The notes under the pieces: model-generated
Seen by the model: the letters and a program-made list of their open reading frames with translations, nothing else
The model's database searches: none
What the model was told of the DNA's origin: nothing
Assembly (NCBI RefSeq): GCF_916858655.1
Contig: NZ_CAKASL010000002.1
Coordinates: forward strand, 806,001 to 870,000
From: Aeromicrobium sp. Leaf350
GTDB taxonomy: Bacteria; Actinomycetota; Actinomycetes; Propionibacteriales; Nocardioidaceae
Length of the DNA stretch: 64,000 nucleotides
Direction of reading: 5' to 3'
In this document: in pieces, positions 23,343 through 32,442 of the stretch
Layout of the letters: each line of letters starts with the position of its first letter
How positions within the stretch are numbered: position 1 is the stretch's first letter
Made by a program: the position numbers and the translations under genes

Positions 23343-25427
23343 TCAGGCGTCGGCGGCGAGCATGCCGCGCAGCTCCTTCTTGAGGTCGCCGATCTCGTCG
23401 CGCAGGCGCGCCGCCACCTCGAACTGGAGGTCGGCTGCGGCGGCATGCATCTGATCGCTGAGCGACTCGATGAGCGCGGCGAGGTCGGCCGAGGGGAGGT
23501 CGGCCAGGGACGCGGTGTGCTCCCCCAGCGGCACCGGCGCGCCCTTGCGTCGGCGGTCGCCCGTGGCCGCCAGGAGGCGGTCGGTGTCGGCGTCCTCGCG
23601 GGCCAGCATGTCGGTGATGTCACCGATCTTCTTGCGCAGCGGCTGCGGGTCGACGCCGTGCTCGAGGTTGTAGGCGACCTGCTTCTCACGACGGCGGTTG
23701 GTCTCGTCGATCGCGAGCGCCATCGAGTCGGTGATGCGGTCGGCGTACATGATGACCTGGCCGGAGACGTTGCGCGCCGCACGGCCGATGGTCTGGATGA
23801 GGGACCGGCCGGAACGCAGGAAGCCCTCCTTGTCGGCGTCGAGGATCGCGACGAGGCTGACCTCGGGCAGGTCGAGACCCTCGCGCAGCAGGTTGATGCC
23901 GACCAGGACGTCGTACTCGCCCAGCCGCAGCTCGCGGAGCAGCTCGACGCGTCGCAGGGTGTCGACCTCGCTGTGCAGGTAGCGCGTCCGGATGCCGGCC
24001 TCGACCAGGTAGTCGGTGAGGTCCTCGGACATCTTCTTGGTCAGCGTGGTGACGAGGACGCGCTCGTTGCGCTCGACGCGACCCCGGATCTGCGTGATGA
24101 GGTCGTCGATCTGGCCCTTCGTGGGCTTGATGACGACCTCCGGGTCGATCAGGCCGGTCGGACGGATGATCTGCTCGACGAACTCGCCCTCGGCCTGCTG
24201 CATCTCGTAGGTGCCGGGCGTGGCCGAGAGGTACACGGTCTGACCCGTGCGCTGCAGGAACTCGTCCCACGTGAGCGGGCGGTTGTCCATCGCGCTGGGC
24301 AGGCGGAAGCCATGCTCGACGAGCGTGCGCTTGCGCGACATGTCGCCCTCGTACATCGCGCCGATCTGCGGGACGGTCACGTGCGACTCGTCGAGCACGA
24401 GGACGAAGTCCTCCGGGAAGTAGTCGAGCAGGCAGTTGCCGGGGCTGCCTGCGACCCGGCCGTCCATGTGGCGCGAGTAGTTCTCGATGCCGCTGCAGGT
24501 GCCGACCTGCTGCATCATCTCGAGGTCGTAGGTCGTGCGCATGCGCAGGCGCTGGGCCTCGAGCAGCTTGCCCTCGGCGTCGAGCTCGGCGAGCCGCTCG
24601 TCGAGCTCGGTCTGGATGGAGCCCATGGCGCGCTGCATCGTCTCGGAGCCGACGGCGTAGTGCGTGGCGGCGCCGACGTAGAGCTCCTGGTCCTCGCTGA
24701 GCACCTCGCCCGTGAGGGGGTGCAGGGTCATGAGCCGCTCGATCTCGTCGCCGAAGAACTCCACCCGCACCGCGAGCTCCTGGTAGACGGGGAAGATGTC
24801 GATCGTGTCGCCCTTGACCCGGAACGTGCCGCGGGTGGAGGTGACGTCGTTGCGGACGTACTGCGCCTGCACGAGCGTGCGGAGCAGCTCGTCGCGCGGC
24901 TTCTCCTCGCCGACCTTGAAGCCGATCATGCGGTCGAGGTACTCCTGCGCCGAGCCGAGGCCGTAGATGCACGAGACCGTGGCGACCACGATGACGTCGC
25001 GCCGGGTCAGCAGCGACCACGTCGCGGAGTGCCGCAGCCGCTCGACCTCCTCGTTGATCGAGGAGTCCTTCTCGATGTAGGTGTCGGTCTGCGGGACGTA
25101 CGCCTCGGGCTGGTAGTAGTCGTAGTACGAGACGAAGTACTCGACGGCGTTGTCGGGGAAGTACTCGCGCAGCTCGTTGGCGAACTGGGCCGCCAGCGTC
25201 TTGTTGGGCAGCATGACGAGCACCGGCCGCTGGAGCTTCTCGGTGAGCCAGGCGACGGTGGCGGTCTTGCCGGTGCCCGTGGCGCCGAGCAGCACGTTGT
25301 GCCGCTCGCCCGCCTCGATGCGCTTCTCGAGCTGGGCGATGGCGGCCGGCTGGTCGCCGGCGGGCTCGTAGTCGGAGACGACGTGGAACGGCGCCACCTG
25401 GCGGCTGAGCTCGGAAACAGGCCTCAT
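23343..25427 (-). CDS. uvrB: Excinuclease ABC subunit B
   Basis: UvrB (694 aa) verifies damage and hands it to UvrC. Helicase motifs are complete: Walker A GATGTGKT at residues 48-55, the damage-probing beta-hairpin near residue 100 ([12 protein letters not shown]), the DEAD-like [18 protein letters not shown], and motif [15 protein letters not shown] motif that binds UvrC forms the last 35 residues. The ATG has no ribosome binding site but TAGGCT lies 6 nt upstream. Together with uvrA and uvrC it completes the excision nuclease within 12 kb, in a separate transcription unit. Confidence 0.97.
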   Translation of the reverse strand: MRPVSELSRQVAPFHVVSDYEPAGDQPAAIAQLEKRIEAGERHNVLLGATGTGKTATVAWLTEKLQRPVLVMLPNKTLAAQFANELREYFPDNAVEYFVSYYDYYQPEAYVPQTDTYIEKDSSINEEVERLRHSATWSLLTRRDVIVVATVSCIYGLGSAQEYLDRMIGFKVGEEKPRDELLRTLVQAQYVRNDVTSTRGTFRVKGDTIDIFPVYQELAVRVEFFGDEIERLMTLHPLTGEVLSEDQELYVGAATHYAVGSETMQRAMGSIQTELDERLAELDAEGKLLEAQRLRMRTTYDLEMMQQVGTCSGIENYSRHMDGRVAGSPGNCLLDYFPEDFVLVLDESHVTVPQIGAMYEGDMSRKRTLVEHGFRLPSAMDNRPLTWDEFLQRTGQTVYLSATPGTYEMQQAEGEFVEQIIRPTGLIDPEVVIKPTKGQIDDLITQIRGRVERNERVLVTTLTKKMSEDLTDYLVEAGIRTRYLHSEVDTLRRVELLRELRLGEYDVLVGINLLREGLDLPEVSLVAILDADKEGFLRSGRSLIQTIGRAARNVSGQVIMYADRITDSMALAIDETNRRREKQVAYNLEHGVDPQPLRKKIGDITDMLAREDADTDRLLAATGDRRRKGAPVPLGEHTASLADLPSADLAALIESLSDQMHAAAADLQFEVAARLRDEIGDLKKELRGMLAADA

Positions 25428-25433
25428 GGTGAG

Positions 25434-25439
25434 AGCCTA
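25434..25439 (-). promoter_or_regulatory. Putative -10 box (TAGGCT) for leaderless uvrB
   Basis: TAGGCT on the minus strand is separated by 6 nt from the uvrB ATG at 25427. No LexA-type palindrome overlaps it. Confidence 0.5.
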
Positions 25440-25511
25440 CGACCGTCCACCGACAGGACCTGCCGCCTGCAACGGGAGGCGTGCGCCGGACGGCCCGCCG
25501 ACGCACCTCGT

Positions 25512-25517
25512 TAGGGT
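25512..25517 (+). promoter_or_regulatory. Putative -10 box (TAGGGT) for leaderless TetR gene
   Basis: TAGGGT is followed by 7 nt and ATG at 25525. This box supports the internal ATG as the true start of the regulator. Confidence 0.5.
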
Positions 25518-25524
25518 GATCCGC

Positions 25525-26193
25525 ATGGGTGTGGACGAGAGGCGAGCGGCGCGGCGGCGCGAGATCATCGCCGCGACGCGGGCGCTGTTCGACGAGCGCG
25601 GGGTCCGTGACGCCCAGATCGAGGACATCGCCCGCGCCGTCGGCATCAACCGCGCCATCATCTACCGGCACTTCACGAGCAAGGAAGAGCTGTTCGCGGT
25701 CACCCTCGTGGAGTACCTGCACGAGCTCGAGGCCGCCTTCGCCGCCGGGGTCGACCCGTCCGACCCGCCGCGGCGCCGCCTGGCTTCGATCGTGGCCGCC
25801 TTCTTCGACTACGGCGTCGAGCACCCGGCCTTCGTCGACTGCGCCCAGACGCTGCTGCGCCGCCGCGGCACCGAGCTGCAGCTGGAGGTCGGCGACGCGG
25901 TGCTGATCGAGCTGGGCACCGCCATCAGCGCGTGCCTCGGCCACCTCGTCAGGACCTTGACCGAGGGCACCGACGCGGGCGACTTCCGCGTCACCGACCC
26001 GTCGCTCGTCGCGAACGTGCTCTACGCCCAGGGCCTCGGCGCCCTCAACCTGGCGCACCTGCAGTGGTCGATCCGCGAGCACAACACGGGCATGCCCGTC
26101 GTCGACGACGTCGCGTCCGACACCCTGCGCACCCTCATGGTGCACGGCGCCCTGGCGATGGCCACCGGCTCCACCCCGCGCCCCGCCTCCTGA
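25525..26193 (+). CDS. TetR/AcrR-family transcriptional regulator
   Basis: A 222-residue TetR-family protein. The HTH lies at about residues 10-55, with IEDIARAVGINRAIIYRHF and the following TSKEELF typical of the family; the C-terminal domain is all-helical and ligand-binding. The ATG at 25525 is preferred to upstream in-frame codons because it removes a Pro/Arg-rich stretch and has a -10 box 7 nt ahead. It is divergent from uvrB and converges on the fadA2-like thiolase, so a link with fatty-acid genes is possible but unproven. Confidence 0.88.
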   Translation: MGVDERRAARRREIIAATRALFDERGVRDAQIEDIARAVGINRAIIYRHFTSKEELFAVTLVEYLHELEAAFAAGVDPSDPPRRRLASIVAAFFDYGVEHPAFVDCAQTLLRRRGTELQLEVGDAVLIELGTAISACLGHLVRTLTEGTDAGDFRVTDPSLVANVLYAQGLGALNLAHLQWSIREHNTGMPVVDDVASDTLRTLMVHGALAMATGSTPRPAS

Positions 26194-26233
26194 CGCCGAC
26201 CCCGGGCGGTGAGGGACGAGCGGCCGCGGACGG

Positions 26234-26276
26234 CAGAGGCCCCCGGGCCGTCTCGCGACGGGTCCGGGGGCCTCTG
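26234..26276. terminator. Bidirectional terminator between TetR and thiolase genes
   Basis: CAGAGGCCCCCGG (26234-26246) pairs with CCGGGGGCCTCTG (26264-26276), and inside it CCGTC/GACGG continues the stem to a TCGC loop. With about 18 paired bases it should end both convergent transcripts. Confidence 0.8.
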
Positions 26277-26290
26277 AGCAGAATCGAGCC

Positions 26291-27742
26291 TCAGCTCTCC
26301 AGGATCGCGACGACGCCCTGGCCGCCCGCGGCGCAGATCGAGATCAGACCGCGCTTGCCCGGGCCGGCCTCGTGCAGCAGCTTGGCCAGGTTGGCGACGA
26401 TGCGCCCGCCGGTCGCGGCGAAGGGGTGCGCCGCGGCGAGCGACGAGCCCTTCACGTTGAGCTTCGTGCGGTCGATCGAGCCGAGCGGCACGTCGAGGCC
26501 GAGGCGGTCGTGGCAGAACTCCGCCGACTCCCACGCCGCGAGCGTCGAGAGCACCTGGCCCGCGAAGGCCTCGTGGATCTCGTAGTAGTCGAAGTCCTGC
26601 AGCGTCAGTCCCTGACGCGCGAGCAGGCGCGGGACGGCGTACGCCGGAGCCATCAGCAGGCCCTCCGAGCCGCTGACGTAGTCGACCGCCGCGGTCTCGT
26701 AGTCGACGAAGTAGGCCTGGACCTCCCAGCCGCGCTTCTTCGCCTCGTCCTCGGAGGCGAACAGCGCGACCGAGGCGCCGTCGGACAGCGGCGTGGAGTT
26801 GCCGGCCGTCATCGTGGCCTCGTCGCCGAGCTGCTTGCCGAAGACCGGCCTGAGCTTGGCGAGCTTCTCGACCGTGGAGTCGGGACGCAGGTGGTTGTCC
26901 TTCGTCACGCCGTTGAACGGGGTCACCAGGTCGTCCTGCCAGCCGGCGTCCCACGACGCCGCGAGGTTCTGGTGCGACGCCGCGGCGAGCTCGTCCTGCG
27001 CCTCGCGCGTGATCTTCCACGCGTGCGTCGTGATGGCCTGGTGGTCACCCATCGACAGGCCCGTGCGGGGCTCGGCGTTGCGCGGCTGGTCGGGCGCCAG
27101 GTACGACGGACGGATCTTCGTCAGGAGCTTCACGAGCCCCTTCTTGTCACCCTTGGCCGAGAGCTGGTTGGCCTCGATCAGGATCTTGCGCAGCTTGTCG
27201 TTGACGGCGAGCGGGGCGTCCGACGTGGTGTCGGTGCCACCGGCGATACCGGTCTCGATCTTGCCGAGCGCGATCTTGTCGGCCACCACGAACGCGGCCT
27301 GGAGGCCGGTGCCGCAGGCCTGCTGCAGGTCGGTGGCCGGCGTCTCGGGCGACAGCTTGGAGCCGAGCACGGTCTCGCGGGTCAGGTTGAAGTCGCGGGC
27401 GTGCTTGAGCACGGCGCCGGCGACGACCTCGCCGATGCGCTCGCCCTCGAGGCCGAAGCGCTCGACGAGCCCGTCGAGCGCGGCCGTCAGCATGTCCTGG
27501 TTCGAGACGTTCGTGTAGACGGTGTTGCTGCGCGCGAAGGGGATGCGGTTGCCGCCGATGACGGCGACACGACGCACGCGCTGGGCGTCGTCAGCGGCCG
27601 GGGAGGCGGCGACGGCGGTCTCCGTCACGGGGGCCTTCTCGCTCGCGGAGGCGGCGGCCTTCGCCGGTGCCTTCTTGGCGGGCGCCTTCTTCGCAGGTGC
27701 CTTCTTCGCGGGGGTCTTCTTGGCGGGCGTGGTGTCGGCCAT
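26291..27742 (-). CDS. fadA2: Acetyl-CoA C-acyltransferase (FadA2-like thiolase) with N-terminal PAKK-repeat tail
   Basis: A 483-residue thiolase. The catalytic core starts near residue 56; nucleophile C143 lies in QQACGTGLQA, the catalytic histidine in AAAHPFAATGGR and the second cysteine in SICAAGGQG. Ahead of it is a tail of about 50 residues that starts with five PAK(K) units of five residues each (from residue 6), like the tails of actinobacterial HU and histone H1-like proteins; ordinary thiolases lack it. ATG at 27742 has GAGGAG upstream. Divergent from fabG4-htdX, the arrangement of Mycobacterium Rv0243-Rv0242c-Rv0241c. Likely role: beta-ketoacyl-CoA thiolysis. Confidence 0.88.
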   Translation of the reverse strand: MADTTPAKKTPAKKAPAKKAPAKKAPAKAAASASEKAPVTETAVAASPAADDAQRVRRVAVIGGNRIPFARSNTVYTNVSNQDMLTAALDGLVERFGLEGERIGEVVAGAVLKHARDFNLTRETVLGSKLSPETPATDLQQACGTGLQAAFVVADKIALGKIETGIAGGTDTTSDAPLAVNDKLRKILIEANQLSAKGDKKGLVKLLTKIRPSYLAPDQPRNAEPRTGLSMGDHQAITTHAWKITREAQDELAAASHQNLAASWDAGWQDDLVTPFNGVTKDNHLRPDSTVEKLAKLRPVFGKQLGDEATMTAGNSTPLSDGASVALFASEDEAKKRGWEVQAYFVDYETAAVDYVSGSEGLLMAPAYAVPRLLARQGLTLQDFDYYEIHEAFAGQVLSTLAAWESAEFCHDRLGLDVPLGSIDRTKLNVKGSSLAAAHPFAATGGRIVANLAKLLHEAGPGKRGLISICAAGGQGVVAILES

Positions 27743-27855
27743 TGGCGGGACTCCTCGGGTGTGGTCGATGATGGTCCCAGAACGTGACGTGTGCCTCGTC
27801 GGAGCAGAGTGGACCGGTGTTGTCACACGAGGTTACAGTCAGGTGTCGCATTCAG

Positions 27856-27868
27856 ATACCACCGGTAT
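27856..27868. promoter_or_regulatory. Possible operator in the fadA2/fabG4 divergent region
   Basis: ATACC-ACC-GGTAT is a perfect 5-bp inverted repeat with a 3-bp centre, 22 bp before the fabG4 GTG. The region 27743-27889 must hold the promoters of both divergent genes; a TACAGT at 27834-27839 could be a -10 box for fabG4. Neither site is proven. Confidence 0.3.
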
Positions 27869-27889
27869 TCGAGAGATAGGACACACCTC

Positions 27890-29242
27890 GTGAGTGATCG
27901 CTACCAGGATCTCGCGCACAACCCCGTCGGCAAGTTCCTCGTCAAGAACCTGGGCCTGCCGAACCCGCCGTACCTCGACCGGTACGCCGGCGGCGCGCTC
28001 GTGAAGGGCAGCGTCCTCACCGGCAGCGCGGGCGCGAAGCCCGGCCCGGTCGCCAAGGAGGTCACCGCCGCACTCAAGGCCTACGGCATCGACGCCACGG
28101 GCGTCCGCGCCGACGGCAAGAAGTACAAGGGCCTGGTGTTCGACGCGTCCGGCATCGACTCCGCCGCCGGCCTGGTCGCCCTGCAGGAGTTCTTCACCCC
28201 CGTCCTGCGGCAGCTCGCCAGCAGCGGCCGCGTCGTCGTCATCGGTGCGCTGCCCGAGGAGGCCGCCACCGAGAGCGCCGCGATCGCCCAGCGCGCGCTC
28301 GAGGGCTTCACCCGCTCGCTCGGCAAGGAGGTCGGGGGCGGCTCCACCGCCAACCTGGTCTACGTCGCCGCCGGAGCCGAGAAGACGCTGGGCTCGACGC
28401 TCGGGTTCCTGCTCTCCCCCAAGTCGGCCTACGTCTCGGGCCAGGTCGTGCGACTGGGCACCACCGGCATCACCAAGGCCGGTCCTGTCAAGGACGTCAC
28501 GAAGCCGCTCGCCGGCAAGGTCGCGCTCGTCACGGGCGCCTCGCGCGGTCTCGGCGAGGCCGACATGCGCACCCTCGCTCGTGACGGCGCCACCGTGATC
28601 GGCCTCGACGTCCCGCCGCTAGCCGACGACCTCAAGGCCCTCGCCGAGGAGCTGGGCGGTGGCTACATCGTGGGCGACATCACCTCGCCCGACGCCCCTG
28701 CGCTCATTGCCGAGTACATCAAGGCGAACCACGGTGGCGTCGACGTCATCGTGCACAACGCCGGCATCACGCGCGACAAGCGCCTGCGCAACATGAAGCC
28801 CGAGAACTGGCAGCTCGTCGTCGAGATCTCGGTCGGCGCTCCGCAGCGCATCACCGACCACCTCATCGAGGAGGGCCTCGTGAACCGCGGCGGCACCGTG
28901 ATCGGCATCGCCTCGATCGCCGGCATCGCGGGCAACAACGGCCAGACGAACTACGCCTCGGCCAAGGCCGGCGTCATCGGCTGGATCCAGTCGCTCGCCA
29001 AGCGCGTCGCCGACCAGGGCATCACGGCCAACGTCATCGCCCCGGGCTTCATGGAGACCGAGATGGTCAAGACCATCCCGCTCGGCATCCGTGAGGCCGG
29101 TCGTCGCATGAACTCGATGTCGCAGGGCGGTCTGCCCGTCGACGTCGCCGAGGCCATCGCGTGGCTCTCGAGCCCCGGCTCGGCGTCGGTCAGCGGCAAC
29201 GTCGTCGGCGTCAACGGCCAGATGCTCCTCGGGGCCTCCTGA
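27890..29242 (+). CDS. fabG4: 3-oxoacyl-CoA/ACP reductase, high-molecular-weight FabG (FabG4-like)
   Basis: A 450-residue two-domain short-chain dehydrogenase that reduces 3-oxoacyl thioesters. The N-terminal domain (about 1-205) is a degenerate flavodoxin-like Rossmann region; the C-terminal SDR domain has the cofactor motif VTGASRGLGEAD, the NNAG-equivalent HNAGITRDKRL, and the catalytic Ser-Tyr-Lys in SIAG...NYASAKAGV. Length and domain order match mycobacterial FabG4, which prefers NADH and CoA substrates. The GTG at 27890 starts MSDRYQDLAHNPVG, the conserved N terminus. htdX follows after 2 bp. Confidence 0.92.
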   Translation: MSDRYQDLAHNPVGKFLVKNLGLPNPPYLDRYAGGALVKGSVLTGSAGAKPGPVAKEVTAALKAYGIDATGVRADGKKYKGLVFDASGIDSAAGLVALQEFFTPVLRQLASSGRVVVIGALPEEAATESAAIAQRALEGFTRSLGKEVGGGSTANLVYVAAGAEKTLGSTLGFLLSPKSAYVSGQVVRLGTTGITKAGPVKDVTKPLAGKVALVTGASRGLGEADMRTLARDGATVIGLDVPPLADDLKALAEELGGGYIVGDITSPDAPALIAEYIKANHGGVDVIVHNAGITRDKRLRNMKPENWQLVVEISVGAPQRITDHLIEEGLVNRGGTVIGIASIAGIAGNNGQTNYASAKAGVIGWIQSLAKRVADQGITANVIAPGFMETEMVKTIPLGIREAGRRMNSMSQGGLPVDVAEAIAWLSSPGSASVSGNVVGVNGQMLLGAS

Positions 29243-29244
29243 CC

Positions 29245-30126
29245 ATGGTCACCCGCACCTTCACGAAGGCGCCCTCGACGGCGCCGCTGATGCTCAAGGC
29301 GGCGCTGCCGGCCATCCCCGTGGTCGGCGGTCTCCCGGGGGTCAAGCACGCCTCGGGCGGCGCACCGGACCTCACCCTCGTGCGCAGCGGCGTCGCGACG
29401 GACCCCGACCACCTCGAGCGGTACCGCGAGGTGTGCGGGTTCGGTCGCGGCGACACGCTGCCGGTCACGTACCCGCACATGGCGGCGTTCGCGCTGCACA
29501 TGTCGCTCATGACCGACACGGCGTTCCCGTTCGCGCCGATGGGCCTGGTGCACCTGCGCAACGCGATCACGCAGCACCGCCCCATCGGCGTCGACGAGAC
29601 GTTCGACGTCTCGGTCCGCGCGACCGACCTCCGGCCCCACCCCAAGGGCCGCCTGATCGACCTGCTGACCGACGTCACCGTGGACGGCGAGACGGTCTGG
29701 AGCGAGGTCACCACCTTGTTCGCGCGCGGACGCGGCGGTGCGCCGGAGACCTCCACGGCCCCGCTCGAGGGCGTCTCGGCCCCCTCAGGTGTCGTGCACT
29801 GGAAGCTCGCGGGCAACCTCGGTCGGCGCTACGGGGCCGTCTCGGGCGACCGCAACCCGATCCACCTGTACCCGCTGACGGCCAAGGCCTTCGGGTTCCC
29901 GACGAACATCGCGCACGGCATGTGGACCAAGGCACACGCGCTCGCGGCGCTCGCAAACCGCCTGCCCGACGCCTACCGCGTCGACGTGGAGTTCAAGAAG
30001 CCGGTGCTGCTGCCGGCCACGGTCGTCTTCGGCTCGCGGTCGGTCGGCGACACGATCGAGCTCGGCGTCGTCGGCGCCCGCAAGGCCGTGCCGCACATGG
30101 TCGGACGGGTCACCCCGCTCGGCTGA
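29245..30126 (+). CDS. htdX: MaoC-family (R)-3-hydroxyacyl thioester dehydratase (HtdX-like)
   Basis: A 293-residue double-hotdog hydratase that interconverts 3-hydroxyacyl and 2-enoyl thioesters. The C-terminal hotdog has the hydratase motif SGDRNPIHLYPLTAKAFG with catalytic Asp and His, then IAHGMWT. The ATG is 2 bp past the fabG4 stop, so the reductase and hydratase are expressed together. With the divergent thiolase they supply three successive steps of acyl chain metabolism. Confidence 0.9.
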   Translation: MVTRTFTKAPSTAPLMLKAALPAIPVVGGLPGVKHASGGAPDLTLVRSGVATDPDHLERYREVCGFGRGDTLPVTYPHMAAFALHMSLMTDTAFPFAPMGLVHLRNAITQHRPIGVDETFDVSVRATDLRPHPKGRLIDLLTDVTVDGETVWSEVTTLFARGRGGAPETSTAPLEGVSAPSGVVHWKLAGNLGRRYGAVSGDRNPIHLYPLTAKAFGFPTNIAHGMWTKAHALAALANRLPDAYRVDVEFKKPVLLPATVVFGSRSVGDTIELGVVGARKAVPHMVGRVTPLG

Positions 30127-30216
30127 GGCCCTGCTGCAACCCCGCGACCCTGCTGTAACTCCGCGTCCACTGTGTCGTTGGTCACGACGACACAGCCGAG
30201 GACACCGGAGGTCCAG

Positions 30217-32373
30217 ATGCGTCTCTTGACGGCCGCTGCCCTGACGGCAGCCGCGCTCGTCGTGCCCACCACGGCGAGCGCGGCTCCCCCGTCCGACTCG
30301 GGCTGGCAGCCGCGGGCGGAGGAGTACGCGTCCACCGCGGTCGAGACGAACCTGGAGATCCCCACCTCGGACGGCACCGTGCTCCTGGCCGACCTGAAGC
30401 GTCCGGTCGACGCGGCCGGCCAGCCGGTGCAGACTCCGCTGCCCGTCGTCGTGACGATCACGGCGTACAGCAAGACCGTCATCGGCAGTCCCACGGGCGC
30501 GACGCTCGGCGGGGCCGACCCGGAGTTCCTGGTCAAGCGTGGGTACGTGCAGCTCACCGTCGACGCACGCGGCACCGGCAGCTCCGGCGGCACCTGGCAG
30601 GTCTTCGGCGAGCGGGAGCAGCTCGACGCCAAGGAGATCGTCGAGTGGGCCGCGCAGCAGGAGTGGAGCAACGGCGCGGTCGCGATGTCGGGCCCGTCCT
30701 ACATGGGGATCAGCCAGCTCTTCGCCGCAGGGCAGCAGCCCGAGGGGCTGAAGGCGATCTTCCCGCAGGTCCCCGGCGGCGAGGTGTACCGCGACGTCGT
30801 CGCCTCGGGCGGCCAGCTCGACACCGGGTTCATGCCGCTCTGGCTCGGCCTGGTCAACCTGACCGGTCTCGTCCCCTCCACCTCGCCCCAGGCCGTCGAG
30901 AACCTCGTGACCCACCTCGTGGGCAACGGGTCGTCGTCGATCCAGCTGCTCGCCGAGGCCGCGCTGGGCGGCCCTCAGGCGTACGACGGCGCGTTCTACG
31001 AGGAGCGCAGCACCCTGACGCGCTCCGTGCCGAACATCGAGGTGCCGACCTTCCTGATCGGCGGCGAGTACGACCTCTTCCAGCGCGGCACCCCGCTGAT
31101 CTACCAGGCCCTGCGGGAGCGCGGCGTGCCGGTCAAGATGATCCTCGGTCCCTGGGACCACCTGCAGGGCTCCAGCGGCTCGGAGGTGGCCGAGGCGGGC
31201 CTCGGCACGCTGGCCGAGCTCCAGCTGCGCTGGTTCGACCACTACGTCAAGGGCCTCCCCGACCCTGCGCTCGACAGCGACGTCCCGAGCTTCACCTACC
31301 ACGAGCTCGGCTCGGGCGAGTGGAAGTACCGCGACACCTACCTGAGCGACCAGACCGCGGCGTCGTTCAAGCTCTCGGGCACGTCCACGACCCTCGGCGG
31401 GGCGAACGGACAGCTCACGCAGGGCGAGGTCGTCCCCGGCTCCTCGCAGATCCTGCCGATCCCGGTCGCCGGCCTGTGCTCCCGCAGCACGTCGCAGTGG
31501 ACCGCCGGCATCCTCAACCTCATCGGCGCGTGGGAGACCTGCAACCAGAACGCCGCGGTCAACGACTCGACCGGCGTCGTCTTCGAGACGGCCCCGCTCA
31601 CGAGCGACCTGGAGGTCCTCGGCCCGATCAACGCTCGGCTGTACACCTCCAGCACGACGGGCGACGGCATGCTGTCGGTGAGCGTCTCGCGCGTCACGCC
31701 GGACGGCGTGGTCGACCGACTCACCGGCGGCTGGCAGGTCATCTCGCTCGCCGAGCTGGACGAGTCGCGCTCCGTGGTGCTCGACGGCGAGATCATCCAG
31801 CCGTGGCACCCGTTCACGCAGGAGTCCCGGCGCGTGCTGGCACCGGGTGAGATCGTCCCCGTCGACGTCGAGGTGTTCCCCACCGGTGCCGTCGTCAACG
31901 AGGGCGACCGGCTGCGCATCTCGGTGCAGTCGTTCGACACCCCGCACCTGCTCTCGCCGCTCACGAACCTGGCCGGGCAGCTCGGGGTCATCACGATCCA
32001 CAACGACGTCGAGCACCCGTCACGCTTGACGCTGCCCACCCTCGGCTCGACCGGCAGCGAGAACGCCACGGCGGAGGCCGCGGTGCTCGAGGACGTGCGC
32101 TCGGCTCTCGAGGCGGCCGACGCCTCGGCCGCGGCCGGCGACCCGCGCGCGGGCTACGACGGTGGCGAGGTCCTCGACGCTCCGGAGGGCGAGACGAGCG
32201 AGTCCTTCGTGCCGGGCTACGCCCCCAAGTCCGCCTCGACGAGCCTGGCCGACGACCCGGCCGTGCCGCTCACCTGGGTGCTGCTGATCGTGGCCTCCGG
32301 ACTGGCGATGTCTGCCGCGGCGCGCTGGCAGCTGCGGCGGCGGGACGCGTGGGAGTCGGACCCCCGCGACTAA
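30217..32373 (+). CDS. Secreted CocE/NonD-family hydrolase with C-terminal membrane anchor
   Basis: A 718-residue S15 (X-Pro dipeptidyl-peptidase/CocE-like) hydrolase. A signal peptide of about 22 residues ends in TTASA. The alpha/beta-hydrolase core has nucleophile S161 in SGPSYMGIS; a histidine in GPWDHLQGSS and an aspartate in GGEYDLF complete a likely triad. A jelly-roll C-terminal domain follows (about 360-620), then a low-complexity linker and a hydrophobic helix VLLIVASGLAMSAAA followed by RWQLRRRD, a likely membrane anchor. ATG at 30217 has GGAGG 9 nt upstream. Substrate unknown (esters or X-Pro amides). Confidence 0.85.
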   Translation: MRLLTAAALTAAALVVPTTASAAPPSDSGWQPRAEEYASTAVETNLEIPTSDGTVLLADLKRPVDAAGQPVQTPLPVVVTITAYSKTVIGSPTGATLGGADPEFLVKRGYVQLTVDARGTGSSGGTWQVFGEREQLDAKEIVEWAAQQEWSNGAVAMSGPSYMGISQLFAAGQQPEGLKAIFPQVPGGEVYRDVVASGGQLDTGFMPLWLGLVNLTGLVPSTSPQAVENLVTHLVGNGSSSIQLLAEAALGGPQAYDGAFYEERSTLTRSVPNIEVPTFLIGGEYDLFQRGTPLIYQALRERGVPVKMILGPWDHLQGSSGSEVAEAGLGTLAELQLRWFDHYVKGLPDPALDSDVPSFTYHELGSGEWKYRDTYLSDQTAASFKLSGTSTTLGGANGQLTQGEVVPGSSQILPIPVAGLCSRSTSQWTAGILNLIGAWETCNQNAAVNDSTGVVFETAPLTSDLEVLGPINARLYTSSTTGDGMLSVSVSRVTPDGVVDRLTGGWQVISLAELDESRSVVLDGEIIQPWHPFTQESRRVLAPGEIVPVDVEVFPTGAVVNEGDRLRISVQSFDTPHLLSPLTNLAGQLGVITIHNDVEHPSRLTLPTLGSTGSENATAEAAVLEDVRSALEAADASAAAGDPRAGYDGGEVLDAPEGETSESFVPGYAPKSASTSLADDPAVPLTWVLLIVASGLAMSAAARWQLRRRDAWESDPRD

Positions 32374-32442
32374 CCGGTACATTCGTACAAGAAAAGCGCT
32401 CACGAGCCGTGACCCAGGTCACAGGCCCGCGTTAGACCTTGC

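Noticed and set aside
32374..32442. GTTAGACC before the second CocE-like gene considered as a leaderless -10 box
   Set aside because: It does not fit TANNNT and its spacing to the GTG (4-5 nt) differs from the other cases.
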